The position numbers and the translations under genes are program-made. From Opitutaceae bacterium (GTDB taxonomy: Bacteria; Verrucomicrobiota; Verrucomicrobiia; Opitutales; Opitutaceae): DNA of 64,000 nt. The stretch's first letter is position 1, and every line of letters begins with the position of its first letter. Below, piece by piece: positions 44,817 through 54,307 of the stretch. The stretch covers positions 434,001-498,000 of the forward strand of contig JAWLBB010000001.1 in NCBI GenBank assembly GCA_041395105.1, written 5' to 3'. Below the pieces are notes generated by a model, which had not been told where the DNA came from, searched no databases, and was given only the letters and a program-made list of their open reading frames with translations.

Positions 44817-46079
44817 CTATTTCAGAATGCCCGGGTCCTCTCGGTAGGCCGGTGGTTTCGGGTCCAGCACTTGCACCAGCACGTCTTTGACCGCCCGGGC
44901 GCAGAAGGCATTCCCCCTCGGGTTGTAGTGGCCCATGAAGAATCTCTTCAGGTATTGACGGAGCTCGATCTTGTAGTTGGCCGCGTGGTCCTCGAGGTGT
45001 GCCTCATGGAGGTCGATGACGGGGTTGGACCGCGCTTTCAGGAAATCGACGAATGGCTGATCCCAACGGATTCCGCTCTCGACTCCCTCCGCGATGCGAT
45101 CGGCCGGATACGAAAGCACGTAGATCAGTTTTTTGCCGTGGGAAGAGGCGAAGGCATCGATTTTTCCGACCAGCCACCGGGTTGAGAAGAGGGCCGCCTC
45201 CCGGTGCAGGGCATCGGCGGCCGCTTCAAGGGTGGGAAAATCGTCCGAGCGGGTGACGATACCGTGGGTGGTGGCGAGCTCGCGTAGCTCGCGGTAGGCT
45301 TCGCGGGGATTGGCGGTGGAGGCGTTCAGATGAGCCAGTTCGATGCCCAGAGCAAAGTCATCCTTGAAGTGCTCGTGGACCCAGTCGAGGTCGCAGAGAT
45401 TGAAGAGGCTCTCCTCGGTCGGGCAGGGGTTGGGCTTTTCAGCCAGAGTGCCCTCGGCAGGGTTGACTGCGAGGTGAGGCAGGGTGGGCTCGATGAAGCG
45501 TTCGTGCTTGCGGGCACGGATATTGCGCCACGCGTCAAGATTCCTGAAGTGGTCGTCGTCGTAGATGTTGAAGATGATGACGTCGGCCGGGGTCCGCGCT
45601 TCCTCTTTCTGCAGACGCAGCCAGGCCTGGTAGACCGACCACCCGCCGATCCCGAAATTCCGGACGGGTTCCTGCAGATGGGCGGCGAGGACCTCCTGCC
45701 AGGTTTCCCCGTCGCTGACCTGGTGGCATTGGGTGAAGCTGTCGCCGTAGGTGTTGATCCTGCAGGGACGGTCGGCGTAGTTCACCCGGATGCGGGGTCC
45801 GTCGTCCGGTTCGTAGGTGTAGACGGAAATCGAATTGTCGACCCCGTCGCGGAATCTGGCGTCCGGGAGGAGCCAGCCGAATGCGGAACTGTAGCGGGCG
45901 AAGGGGAAGGCTTCACCCTGCAGCCAACTTTCGACCTCCTCGCGGGTATAGAGGATGGATTTGAGGTAGTCTCGTGCGTTCATGGGGGTGTCTCCGGGGT
46001 TTCCGGTGAGCCGATGGGCGAGCATTCCGCCCAGTCCGGCGGCGGCAAGCTGTCCGATGAATTGGCGGCGGGTGGTCAT
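44817..46079 (-). CDS. SGNH/GDSL-like hydrolase with Tat signal
   Basis: 420 residues from ATG 46079. TTRRQFIGQLAAAGLGGML is a twin-arginine signal. SGNH blocks are visible: INTYGDSFTQC (block I Ser), FGIGGWSVYQ (block II/III Gly), FNIYDDDHF and the C-terminal HYNPRGNAF with the catalytic His. Family members are esterases or O-acetyl hydrolases; here a role in deacylating carbohydrate in the periplasm is plausible. It begins 4 bp after the delta-60 repeat gene stop and is the last gene of a short minus-strand run (FAH, delta-60, SGNH). Confidence 0.8.
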   Translation of the reverse strand: MTTRRQFIGQLAAAGLGGMLAHRLTGNPGDTPMNARDYLKSILYTREEVESWLQGEAFPFARYSSAFGWLLPDARFRDGVDNSISVYTYEPDDGPRIRVNYADRPCRINTYGDSFTQCHQVSDGETWQEVLAAHLQEPVRNFGIGGWSVYQAWLRLQKEEARTPADVIIFNIYDDDHFRNLDAWRNIRARKHERFIEPTLPHLAVNPAEGTLAEKPNPCPTEESLFNLCDLDWVHEHFKDDFALGIELAHLNASTANPREAYRELRELATTHGIVTRSDDFPTLEAAADALHREAALFSTRWLVGKIDAFASSHGKKLIYVLSYPADRIAEGVESGIRWDQPFVDFLKARSNPVIDLHEAHLEDHAANYKIELRQYLKRFFMGHYNPRGNAFCARAVKDVLVQVLDPKPPAYREDPGILK

Positions 46080-46083
46080 GGGC

Positions 46084-47664
46084 TCAGGGCATGAAGCGCA
46101 TGAGGAGCAGGTTGCGTCCGGCCGGGTCTTGAGGGTCCTTTTCGTCGCGAACGTTCGGGTTGCGGAATCCCACGACCACGATCCGACCCTCGCGGTCGAC
46201 GATGAATCCCACCGGCTTGTCCTCGCCCCTTTCTCCGAGACTCCAATTCTGCAGGGTCACGCCCGAAGGAGAAAGGCGGGTCAGAACGGCTTGACGGTAG
46301 AAATCGACCGGCATGATCGATTGAAGCGGCAAAGGTCGCGAGGTGGATTGACTGAGCCAGATGAGGTCGCCGCCGGCACGTAGTTCTGCGATCCGCAGCG
46401 CCTGGTCGTCGCCGTCGCCTCCTTCCAGGACAAGGCCGTTCTGACCGAATGAACGGTCAAGGCGACCATCCGTATCCAGCTTCAGAAGAACCCGGTCGAA
46501 AGTCGATTCGGTTGGTTGTGGCCGGGCAAATTCCAGGTCCCAGGATGCGGTGCGCCCGGTCACGAGGTAGCCGTCCCCGACCGGCAGGACATCGTAGATC
46601 TTCTCCTGCCAGCTCCCGCCGATGAACGAAATGCCATGATCCGCCCAATCGGTCATTGGCCGGCCCGAATCGTCGAAGCGGAACACCCATCCATCCATCT
46701 TGTGTTGTTTGACATCTTCGCCCGTGTTGTCTCCGTCCGCAGAACTGTTGCCGGGCGAGCGGACCAGAGCGTCTCCCAACCTGAAGTCCGCACCGAGATG
46801 GTAGCCGGCTCCGACGAACCCGCCCCTCGGGTCGGACACCAATGACCAGACGAATTCGTTGGGACTGCGCCGGCCCATTTCCGGACCCGGGTTGGACCCG
46901 ATTCTCAAGATACCCCGATCTCCGAACGAAGCCCGGTAATCGCCATGCATATCGACGGCGAAGATCATGGCGTCCCGTCCTCCGGCCCTGCCGATGGTGG
47001 CCCGCTGGTCAAGGTCACCATCGTTCGAGCGGGTCATCGCGGCGACGACGAACCCGTCCGGAGTCTGGACCAGCCGCTCGCCCGGCTCGGAGTAGTTGTG
47101 GAGATGCACGACCACCTCGTCGTCGTCGCCACCTCCGTAGAAGCGGAATCCTCCCGTGCCGAAAGCGGGGTCCGGCTCTCCTTCATCGGTCAACCGGGCC
47201 AGGACGACATCAATCTTTCCATGATGAACCGGGCCCCCGAATTCGCCGTCGCCCGCCTCGACGATTCCGACGACCAGAAAACCTCGGGGTTCGCCATCCT
47301 CGCCTTCGACCTCGATCAGATCGATCGCCAAATCCGTTCCGGAACCGCCCCAGGTCCAGATTCCGTCGTGACCGAAATGGGAATCGAGCGAAAGATCGGG
47401 CCGGAACTTGAACACCGCGAGGTCGCGGTCGCGGCCGGGAGTCGTCACGCATCCGGCCACGATGTAACTCCCGTCCCGGGTCTGTCGAAGATTGTAGCCG
47501 GCGTCTTCGCCGGGTCGGTCCGGGCTGATGACTTCGAGACCGGGCGGATTGAGAATCCAGGGAGCGTCGTTGGCGAACAGTGCGGAAGAGATCAGGCCCC
47601 CGCAGACGATGACTCGGGTCAGCAAGCAGCCCTGTGGTGTCCTCGCAGTCACGGAACAGGCCAC
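46084..47664 (-). CDS. Secreted delta-60 repeat propeller-like protein
   Basis: About 526 residues if GTG 47664 is the start; GTG 47724 overlaps the FAH gene and GTG 47652 is also possible, since the signal peptide (LLTRVIVCGGLISSALFA) lies just after. The body contains delta-60 style repeats (LAVFKFRPDLSLDSHFG, LLKLDTDGRLDRSFG, VVLARLTDEGEPDPAFG), each followed by a glycine-rich turn, which form propeller-like exoproteins. No enzymatic motif was found. It lies between the exported FAH-family gene and the SGNH gene. Likely a surface or periplasmic binding protein. Confidence 0.75.
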   Translation of the reverse strand: MACSVTARTPQGCLLTRVIVCGGLISSALFANDAPWILNPPGLEVISPDRPGEDAGYNLRQTRDGSYIVAGCVTTPGRDRDLAVFKFRPDLSLDSHFGHDGIWTWGGSGTDLAIDLIEVEGEDGEPRGFLVVGIVEAGDGEFGGPVHHGKIDVVLARLTDEGEPDPAFGTGGFRFYGGGDDDEVVVHLHNYSEPGERLVQTPDGFVVAAMTRSNDGDLDQRATIGRAGGRDAMIFAVDMHGDYRASFGDRGILRIGSNPGPEMGRRSPNEFVWSLVSDPRGGFVGAGYHLGADFRLGDALVRSPGNSSADGDNTGEDVKQHKMDGWVFRFDDSGRPMTDWADHGISFIGGSWQEKIYDVLPVGDGYLVTGRTASWDLEFARPQPTESTFDRVLLKLDTDGRLDRSFGQNGLVLEGGDGDDQALRIAELRAGGDLIWLSQSTSRPLPLQSIMPVDFYRQAVLTRLSPSGVTLQNWSLGERGEDKPVGFIVDREGRIVVVGFRNPNVRDEKDPQDPAGRNLLLMRFMP

Positions 47665-47692
47665 GGATCGGCCATCCCGGCCACCTTGGCCT

Positions 47693-48556
47693 TCATTGGA
47701 TGACAGTGGTGAAGGCACCGACACCTTCGATGGACAGGTTGACCCGGTCGCCGGCGCGCACGGGATAGGACTTGTTGGTGCCGGAGAAAATGATGTCGCC
47801 GGGCCTGAGGGTCATGACCTTGGAAAGGTCGCTGACGATCTTCTCGGGGGAGTAGATAAGGGAGGAGGTATTGGTCCGGTCGATCGTTGCGCGCGCGGGG
47901 TCTGCGGAGAGAACCTCGATCGTCTTGGCGTGGTCGCGCCAGTCGATGCCCGTGCGGATGAAAGGACCGAAGGGGGCGAAGCCGTCACCGCCCTTCAGGG
48001 CCGGGGCGAGGACGGTTTCCGTGCGGTCCGTTGAATCGCCGGTCAGGGTCTGGAAGGAACTGACCTGGCCGACGACATCATTGCCCATGGTGTACCCGAA
48101 AATTGCCGACGCAGCTTCGCCGGGAGAGGCGTTTTTCACGGTCCGGCCGATGACGATGACCAGCTCCACCTCGACCTTGAGCTCGTCGAGGTAGTCGGGC
48201 AGGACGAGAGGCGCGTCGGGTGCGGCGGCGGCTCCCGGCGGCTTGACGAACCAACGGACGGCCGGCGGCTCATTGCCTTCAGGCCAGGCATTGCGGTAGG
48301 ATTGAGCGAGGCCGGCAATGAGCTGCGGCTCGCTGGGCGCGAGCAGGCGCACATCGTCGAGGGCGTAAGTGGTGCCGGTGGATTCACCTCCCGCCCAGGG
48401 CGCCGCTGAGAGTTCCTGAACCGCAGGACCATCAACCCGGCCATAGTTGATCGCACCGTGGTGCTCGAAGCGGCAGTAGGTATCGGCCTGGAGTGGCAGG
48501 GTCATGGCGAAGAGAATAAGACTGATCGTGAGTCGGAGTGACCGGTGGATGTGCAT
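47693..48556 (-). CDS. Fumarylacetoacetate hydrolase (FAH) family protein with Sec signal
   Basis: 287 residues from ATG 48556. A longer start at 48640 runs into the TonB terminator and is rejected. Residues 1-26 form a clear signal peptide (SLRLTISLILFAMTLPLQAD). The FAH domain has KVEVELVIVIGRTVKNASP with the metal-binding E-x-E, YTMGNDVVG, FGPFIRT and LRPGDIIFSGT. Family members hydrolyse or decarboxylate acyl-pyruvates, including 2,4-diketo-3-deoxy acids from sugar-acid pathways; almost all are cytoplasmic, so a signal peptide is unusual. It is upstream of the delta-60 and SGNH genes. Confidence 0.85.
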   Translation of the reverse strand: MHIHRSLRLTISLILFAMTLPLQADTYCRFEHHGAINYGRVDGPAVQELSAAPWAGGESTGTTYALDDVRLLAPSEPQLIAGLAQSYRNAWPEGNEPPAVRWFVKPPGAAAAPDAPLVLPDYLDELKVEVELVIVIGRTVKNASPGEAASAIFGYTMGNDVVGQVSSFQTLTGDSTDRTETVLAPALKGGDGFAPFGPFIRTGIDWRDHAKTIEVLSADPARATIDRTNTSSLIYSPEKIVSDLSKVMTLRPGDIIFSGTNKSYPVRAGDRVNLSIEGVGAFTTVIQ

Positions 48557-48638
48557 GAGTAACGGTGAGGTGGGTTCCGATGCTGTCAGATTTTCCGGGA
48601 TGAGCAAGAACCGGAAATGCGCTGACGGGTGGACTCCC

Positions 48639-48672
48639 AATAAAGACGCCCCGACGAGTGAGTCGGGGCGTC
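48639..48672 (-). terminator. Rho-independent terminator of the TonB receptor gene
   Basis: A perfect 11-bp stem (GACGCCCCGAC on the plus strand) with a 6-nt loop is followed, on the minus strand, by TTTATT. It lies 30 bp past the receptor stop and just upstream of the FAH-family gene. Confidence 0.87.
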
Positions 48673-48702
48673 GTGATTCAAACGAGGGTGTGTGCGGATC
48701 CC

Positions 48703-51552
48703 CTAGAAGAGGAAGCGAATACCCCCGCGGATATTGGTTCCGTAGTATTCGGACCGTTTCATGAGCATGGAGTCCGGACCGAACGACTGGTCATTGGTGG
48801 CATCGAAGATATTCTGCCAGTTGGCGTAGACCGTGAAGTTCTCGTTGATCTTGTAGCTGGCCTGAATGTCGGTGTATTCACGCGGCTTAGCCCACTCGTC
48901 CGAGCCCGCACTGCTGGAAAGGACCCGAAGGCTCTCATCCTGATAGTTCCAGGCAATGCGGAAGGAGAACCCGTACTTCTGGAAGTAGAAGGCCAGATTG
49001 TAGATCCGGGAGGGTTGACGGAAGAAGGGAAGGTCATCGCTTTCCCGGTCAATCACGTCGACGCTTGAATTGATGAAGGTGGCGTTGGCGTCGACCCCGA
49101 ATCCATCGAGGAAGCTGTTGCTGACGAAGGTGCTGAAGGGCAGGACGGCATTGAGTTCCAGCCCTGAGACCGTCGCCGAATCGGCATTCCGGTAGGAGGT
49201 GATGCTGAGCCTCTCCATCGGGATGCCGTTGTAGACGACGTTGTCCTGTTCATCGGAGAACTGGTAGATCGGGTTGTCGATCGCCTTGTAGAAGAGACCG
49301 GCCGAGAGCATGGCTCCGGACTGGAAGTAGTACTCGTAAGCCAGGTCAAAGTTCATCGATTCATACGGCCCGAGTTCCGGATTGCCGATCTCCAGGCTGC
49401 CGGCATTCGGGTAGGCGGGATCGAGGATCTCATCCGGAGGCAGTGCGTCCCACTCGAGCACGGCGATCGGCGAGGCCTTCTCGTACTGCGGCCGACCGAT
49501 CGTGCCGGTAAAGGCAAAGCGCAGAACGGAGTTCGGGGTGACCGCATAGCGGAACTGAAGGTTCGGCAGGACATTGTCGTAGTCGAACTCGCCTTCGTTC
49601 GGCACCACTTTGCCCCCATCCGGACCCTCCTGGAACTCGAAGGCCTTCAGGGTCGCGTTGGTTTTCTCATAACGCACTCCGTAGATCATCGAGAGCTGCT
49701 CGGAGAAATCGACCGTGCCCATCAAGTAGAGGCCGATGATGTCCTCGTCCACATCGTAGTCATCCTCGATTGAGTTCGACGCGGACTCGATCGGGTCGAT
49801 GGTGAAATCGCTCCGATTGGAATTGAGGTAGACGAAGGCCTTGTCGACATCGAGATTGGACGGGTAGGTGTAGCGGCCGTCATTGATCGAGAAGCCCGGG
49901 CCCGGAGGCGAGATGGTCGCCATGTTCAGGCTGCTGTTGACCGGGCGGACCGAGTTGTCATTGACGAATCGATTCCGGGTCGTGTACTTGGCGCCCGCCT
50001 TGAAGGTGCCGGGGTAGCCGCCGATATTGTCGTACTGCCATTCAAAATCCACCCGGGGTGACCAGGTTGTCTCCTCGACCAGGGAATCTTCCTCGCGGAA
50101 GCGCCGGAGGGGGTATCTCTCGGGCTCGCCGCTGGTGTAGCGGTTCTGGTCGTTGTAGGCCGGCCAGAATCCGCCGAACTCGAACTCAAAGGGCGGCGGG
50201 TTGCCCCCTGAGGCGTTGTAGTCGAGATTTCCCGTCCGAAACTGGACGGACTTGATGAAGGGCACATCTTCCTGGGAAAAGGAGTAGGTGATGTCGCCGC
50301 TGACCTTCAGATTGTCGAAGCGCTTCATCATGCCGCCGCTGACATTGAGCATGGTCTGGTCGACCTCGCGGCTGAAGTCGCGCTGCTCGAAACGCATGCG
50401 GTTGATTTGGACCAGGGTGGGGGAAATCCTTACCGGATCACGACGCGCCTCCATGATGAACTCCTGCTGGCGGTACTCGTCGTTGAACTGGTTGTAGATG
50501 CCCCGCAGGTATACCTGGGTCATGTCATCCGGCCGGAACTCAAAGTTGTAATTGATGCCGTAGCGGGTGCGCGTTCCGGAGCGGGGCTGGAGTTCGAATT
50601 GCCTCGGGTAGGGACCACTACTATCCGAACCCCAGTTCATCTGCAGTTCTTCCGAGGCGTAGGGCCGGTCGGAATAATTGGCCGACAGGGCGATGCCGAT
50701 GGTCCCGTCGTTGAAGGTGTCGCCATAGGTGACGTCCGTGTCGACGATGGTGCTGTCGGCCACGCTGTTCTGGCCGACTTCCACCTTGCCGAAGATGAAC
50801 CGCTTGTCGCGGTCGAATCCGCTGGCACTCTTGATGTTGACCGTGCCGCCGAGGGCATTGGCATCCATGTCGGGGGTGACGGATTTGATCACTTCGATCT
50901 GGCTGACCTGGCCGGAGCCGACCACGTCCAGCGGGGTCGCGCGGCCCTCACGTCCGCCGACACTGGGGGGAGCCAGGGTATTGCCGTCGAGGGTCACGTT
51001 GTTGAAGGTCGGCTCGATGCCCCGGATGCTGACGAAGCGGCCTTCACCGGCTTCTACATCGATATTGACGCCGGGCACGCGGGCGAGGGCTTCAGCGACG
51101 TTGCGATCAGGGAGCGAGCCCACCGAGTCGGAGGAAATCAGGTCCATCACGTTTCCCGCAGTGCGCTTCTGCTGAAGGGCGAGCGAACGACCCTCGCGGT
51201 AGCCCTCAACATCGAATTCGGCCAGTTGGATGACCTCCGAACCCAGGGTGATGTCGGCGGTGGTTGTTCCGACATTGGGAACGCTGACCGTCTGACTGAC
51301 CGGGTCATAGCCGATGAATTCCGCGGAGACGTTGTAGTTGCCCGCCGGCAGATTTCCGATCCGGAAACGGCCTTCGCGGTCGGTGGTGGCGGTCCGGTTT
51401 GTCCCGGTCACTTTGACGTCAACGCCAGGAAGGTAGCCGTCGGTATTGGCGTCCTTGACGCGTCCGACGATATCGCCCGCGTAACTTGGCAGGCATGTGG
51501 CCAGTGCCAGAACGCCGAGCGCAAACAGGCGAGAGGTGCTTCGTGTGTTCAT
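48703..51552 (-). CDS. TonB-dependent receptor, full length
   Basis: 949 residues from ATG 51552. The signal peptide ends near PSYAG. A carboxypeptidase-regulatory-like domain follows (GRVKDANTDGYLPGVDVKV to about residue 110), then the plug (LPDRNVAEALARVPGVNI, VSIRGIEPTFNNVTLDG, DANALGGTVNIKSAS) and a barrel ending in GGIRFLF. This is the Xanth-Caul type of TonB receptor, used for oligosaccharides. The 349-bp upstream gap holds a palindromic cluster at 51802-51824 and a weak promoter (TTGACT and GAGTAT, 18-bp spacer, near 51763-51734). No SusD-like partner is present. Confidence 0.93.
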   Translation of the reverse strand: MNTRSTSRLFALGVLALATCLPSYAGDIVGRVKDANTDGYLPGVDVKVTGTNRTATTDREGRFRIGNLPAGNYNVSAEFIGYDPVSQTVSVPNVGTTTADITLGSEVIQLAEFDVEGYREGRSLALQQKRTAGNVMDLISSDSVGSLPDRNVAEALARVPGVNIDVEAGEGRFVSIRGIEPTFNNVTLDGNTLAPPSVGGREGRATPLDVVGSGQVSQIEVIKSVTPDMDANALGGTVNIKSASGFDRDKRFIFGKVEVGQNSVADSTIVDTDVTYGDTFNDGTIGIALSANYSDRPYASEELQMNWGSDSSGPYPRQFELQPRSGTRTRYGINYNFEFRPDDMTQVYLRGIYNQFNDEYRQQEFIMEARRDPVRISPTLVQINRMRFEQRDFSREVDQTMLNVSGGMMKRFDNLKVSGDITYSFSQEDVPFIKSVQFRTGNLDYNASGGNPPPFEFEFGGFWPAYNDQNRYTSGEPERYPLRRFREEDSLVEETTWSPRVDFEWQYDNIGGYPGTFKAGAKYTTRNRFVNDNSVRPVNSSLNMATISPPGPGFSINDGRYTYPSNLDVDKAFVYLNSNRSDFTIDPIESASNSIEDDYDVDEDIIGLYLMGTVDFSEQLSMIYGVRYEKTNATLKAFEFQEGPDGGKVVPNEGEFDYDNVLPNLQFRYAVTPNSVLRFAFTGTIGRPQYEKASPIAVLEWDALPPDEILDPAYPNAGSLEIGNPELGPYESMNFDLAYEYYFQSGAMLSAGLFYKAIDNPIYQFSDEQDNVVYNGIPMERLSITSYRNADSATVSGLELNAVLPFSTFVSNSFLDGFGVDANATFINSSVDVIDRESDDLPFFRQPSRIYNLAFYFQKYGFSFRIAWNYQDESLRVLSSSAGSDEWAKPREYTDIQASYKINENFTVYANWQNIFDATNDQSFGPDSMLMKRSEYYGTNIRGGIRFLF

Positions 51553-51801
51553 AGAGGTGGAGTTTTTGTTCAGGGTTCAGCGGGCCTGAGGCCCTTGGGA
51601 GAGAGAGGATCTGGGTAGACAACGGATCCGCGACCAAACAGCAATGAGGGGTAAACTCGGTGTTCTCGGGAAGGGAGGGAGTTTTGGTTGAGAAAGCGTC
51701 CGATTCAGACCAGGAATTCCGAATCGGTGGTTGATACTCAATGATGAAATTCGACCGAGTCAATAGCTGAAATTTGCCTGTTCAGTCTCTTTCAAACATC
51801 T

Positions 51802-51824
51802 ATTTCATGAAATTAATGATTTCA
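51802..51824. promoter_or_regulatory. Palindromic cluster, candidate LacI-type operator at the TonB promoter
   Basis: ATTTCATGAAAT (51802-51813, a perfect palindrome) overlaps TGAAATTAATGATTTCA (51808-51824, arms TGAAAT and ATTTCA). ATCTATTTCA just to the left also occurs in the inverted repeat at 24878. The rest of the 51553-51901 gap contains no gene that I can support. Confidence 0.52.
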
Positions 51825-51901
51825 CACTTGTAGCCCGTTTGTTGTGAGCAGCTAACGCAGATGTTTCCGATCAATCGGATATGAATACTGCCGGGCTGCC
51901 A

Positions 51902-53164
51902 TCAACCTGTCAGGTAATCGTAACACGAAACCAGCGTATCGGGTCCTCCGAATCCGCCCGGCTTGGTGACCAAGGTGAACGGACCGGCGTCTTCGGTTGC
52001 TTCCGTTGAGCGTTCCGCAGTGGAGACGGCGACTCCGGGTTCGAGGCTCCCGGCCAGATCGAGGTGATCAAATCCGGCTGCCTCGCAGATAGTCCGTGCG
52101 GTTTCCCCTCCGGTGACAAACAGTCGACCGGGAAACCTCCGGTTTTCGTCTGGTTCTGCCAGGTTACGGTAGAATCGCTGAATGGCCGCCGCGCTATCCT
52201 GACGCGGACCCGAGGTGGAACCGGGAACGACGGCGACCGGTTTCCGCTCAAGCCGGGCATAGAAATCACCGATCGTGCGGGACCAGGATGCCGGCTGCTC
52301 CGGGTCGAACGACAGCATTTCGATGGACCGGTTTTTCTGGAGGAGGGCGAGTTGATCGCGGGTTCGGGGATGGGCGCTTCCCATGAGAAAACCGATGCCC
52401 CGGTGCGTCGATGGGACGGGAGGTGATGTCTGGGTTGATGAAGATGAAGGCGCCATTGCGTCCGGGTGGCGCATCGCCCCGGCCAGGGCACCGGACCCAC
52501 AGAGAAGAACCGGGCGGTCGATGGTTTCTCCGGTCCGGACAATCGCAGCGAGGTCGGCATGGGAAGACGCGTCGAAACCGAGCACGCGTGCGCCGTCCTG
52601 GAGAGCCTGGTTCACCCAGATGGACAGATCCGCCTGCGACGAGCGGACGATTGAAAGCGGGCAGAGACGCAGCCGGTTCCTGAGTTCGGGTGGGAAATGA
52701 GCCTCCAGGCGTGCATCGGTGATCGGGAAGGCGGGGTCGCGATTGAACGGAGTCTGCTCAACGGAGACATTGTCGACGAAGAGTCGACCGTCCCGGACGG
52801 TCCGCCCGACTGCAGGATTGGCCGGACAGAAAAGAACGATGCTTTCGGGATGGGCATCGAGCACTCCGCGGATTTCCTCGCCAATCCATCCCCGCAGGGT
52901 CGAGTCGATCTTCTTGTAGATGAGACGATCCTTCCGCTCGCGGATCGCGGTCACACTATGGCGGACGATTCCATAGGCCTGGACCGGTCCGGTCGGTCGG
53001 GTGTTGAGATCGTATCCGATGATATGCCCGGCGGTTCCACCGACCGGCGTATCCGGATCCAGGACCAACCGGACGCGGTTCCCCCGGTCGTGGAAGAGAC
53101 CGCCGACCTCAAGGGCACCGCTCAGGTCATCCGCGATGAAGCAGCGTTGAGGTGGGGATTTCAT
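51902..53164 (-). CDS. DUF1537 four-carbon acid-sugar kinase family protein
   Basis: 420 residues from ATG 53164; the longer start at 53317 runs through a REP-like repeat. The N-terminal domain has CFIADDLSGALEVGGLF and KIDSTLRGWIGEE, the C-terminal ATP-binding domain has the canonical VTGGETARTI and PGVAVS blocks. These match DUF1537 kinases of tetronates or 3-oxo-tetronates. It is the last gene of the LacI-headed operon, 200 bp after the lyase gene, with a REP-like pair in the gap. The usual partners (PdxA2, OtnC) are missing, so the kinase may act on a different product here. Confidence 0.87.
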   Translation of the reverse strand: MKSPPQRCFIADDLSGALEVGGLFHDRGNRVRLVLDPDTPVGGTAGHIIGYDLNTRPTGPVQAYGIVRHSVTAIRERKDRLIYKKIDSTLRGWIGEEIRGVLDAHPESIVLFCPANPAVGRTVRDGRLFVDNVSVEQTPFNRDPAFPITDARLEAHFPPELRNRLRLCPLSIVRSSQADLSIWVNQALQDGARVLGFDASSHADLAAIVRTGETIDRPVLLCGSGALAGAMRHPDAMAPSSSSTQTSPPVPSTHRGIGFLMGSAHPRTRDQLALLQKNRSIEMLSFDPEQPASWSRTIGDFYARLERKPVAVVPGSTSGPRQDSAAAIQRFYRNLAEPDENRRFPGRLFVTGGETARTICEAAGFDHLDLAGSLEPGVAVSTAERSTEATEDAGPFTLVTKPGGFGGPDTLVSCYDYLTG

Positions 53165-53272
53165 GGTGGACCCAAGAGTGGCCAGGATGGGTGGGTGGTT
53201 TCCCTGGTGAATCGCGCCGGATGTGTCGCGTCCGGACATTGCTGAACCGGGAGTCGAAGAAGATGTCGTGAT

Positions 53273-53326
53273 GCCGCTGTGTCGGCGTTCCCTTCCGGCC
53301 GGAGGACACTTCGACACAGCGAAGTG
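53273..53326. repeat. REP-like hairpin pair, family 2 (copy 2)
   Basis: GCCG-loop CTGTGT-CGGC (53273-53286) and arm CACTTCG with loop ACACAG (53307-53326, perfect 7-bp stem). The loops are reverse complements. It sits in the 200-bp gap between the DHDPS-family and DUF1537 genes. Confidence 0.7.
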
Positions 53327-53364
53327 GCACCATCCGGACGGAGAGAATTCATCGGGTGAATCCT

Positions 53365-54282
53365 CTAGAGCAGGCCCTGCCCCTTCATTCTGGCGCGGAC
53401 GGTCTCCAGCTCTGTCGGCAAAAGCGGCAGGAGCGGCGGCAGGACGGCGCCTGAGCCGAACCCGAGAAGGTGCATGGCGCCCTTCAAGTGGGGGAGGATC
53501 CGACCGAGGTTCTTCTCCTTTCCGTAGATGCCGGTGACCTCGTCCATCTGTCCCTGGAGTTGGCGGGCTTTCTCGAAATCGCCATCGAGAGCGGCATCCG
53601 AGAGTTGCCGGCAGAGCCGGGGAACCAGGTTGCCGGCGCTGGGGACAAAGCCGAGAGCGCCCGCTTCCATTGTGCGGGCGCTGTGGAGGGCGGCGCCGCA
53701 GAGCACCGCGAAATCCGGACGATCCCGGAACATGCCGGCCAGCCTGGTCAAACGGTCGAGGTTCGGCTCCGAGTCCTTGATCCCGACAATACGTGGGTGG
53801 TGGCTGAGTCTTTCGACCGTATCGAGCGGAATGGAGTGATGGGTGGTGCTTGGTATGTTGTAGATGAAGAGCGGACCATCAATCTGGTCGGCGAGGGCGA
53901 GGTAATGGGCTTCGAGTTCTTCCGCCCCGACCTGATAATAGGAAGGAGGATGGGCGACGACGGCGTCGGCCCCGGCCTCCAGGGCGTGCCTCCCGTAGGC
54001 GATGGAAGTCGCCCGGCAATTGTCGCCAATCCCGATGAAGGCACCCGCGCGTCCCTTCAGGGAACGGCAGGCGACTTCGGTAATGCGCCGGCGGTTTTCG
54101 GGCGGCATCGAGGCGGCCTCTCCGGTCGTTCCGAGGACGAGAACGCCCCGGCAACCGCCGTTGACGATATGGTCAAGGACGCTCTGGAGGCCGACCTCGT
54201 CGGGTTGCCCGTCGGGGAGCAGGGGAGTGGCCAGGGGAACGACGACGGCGCCGCGGAGTGCCTTTGGATCGGTGCGGTTCAT
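53365..54282 (-). CDS. Dihydrodipicolinate synthase family lyase (canonical motifs)
   Basis: 305 residues from ATG 54282; the in-frame extension to 54387 crosses a REP-like element. The active site is canonical: GTTGE at 51-55, Y141 in YNIPSTT and Schiff-base lysine K169 (GIKDSEPN). So it is a working class I aldolase/lyase, but residues around the pocket do not tell which keto acid is used. It sits between two inverted REP-like pairs, between the Fe-alcohol dehydrogenase and DUF1537 kinase genes. In context it probably splits a 2-keto-3-deoxy acid, or dehydrates one. Confidence 0.87.
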   Translation of the reverse strand: MNRTDPKALRGAVVVPLATPLLPDGQPDEVGLQSVLDHIVNGGCRGVLVLGTTGEAASMPPENRRRITEVACRSLKGRAGAFIGIGDNCRATSIAYGRHALEAGADAVVAHPPSYYQVGAEELEAHYLALADQIDGPLFIYNIPSTTHHSIPLDTVERLSHHPRIVGIKDSEPNLDRLTRLAGMFRDRPDFAVLCGAALHSARTMEAGALGFVPSAGNLVPRLCRQLSDAALDGDFEKARQLQGQMDEVTGIYGKEKNLGRILPHLKGAMHLLGFGSGAVLPPLLPLLPTELETVRARMKGQGLL

Positions 54283-54307
54283 GGGTCCTTTCTTGTATCG
54301 ATGGAGC

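Noticed and set aside
8592..48556. Assignment of the region to L-fucose or fucoidan degradation
   Set aside because: Dehydratase, FAH, aldolase and amidohydrolase families fit a fucose-type route, but no GH29/GH95/GH107 or fucose dehydrogenase signature was seen, so naming the sugar is not supported.
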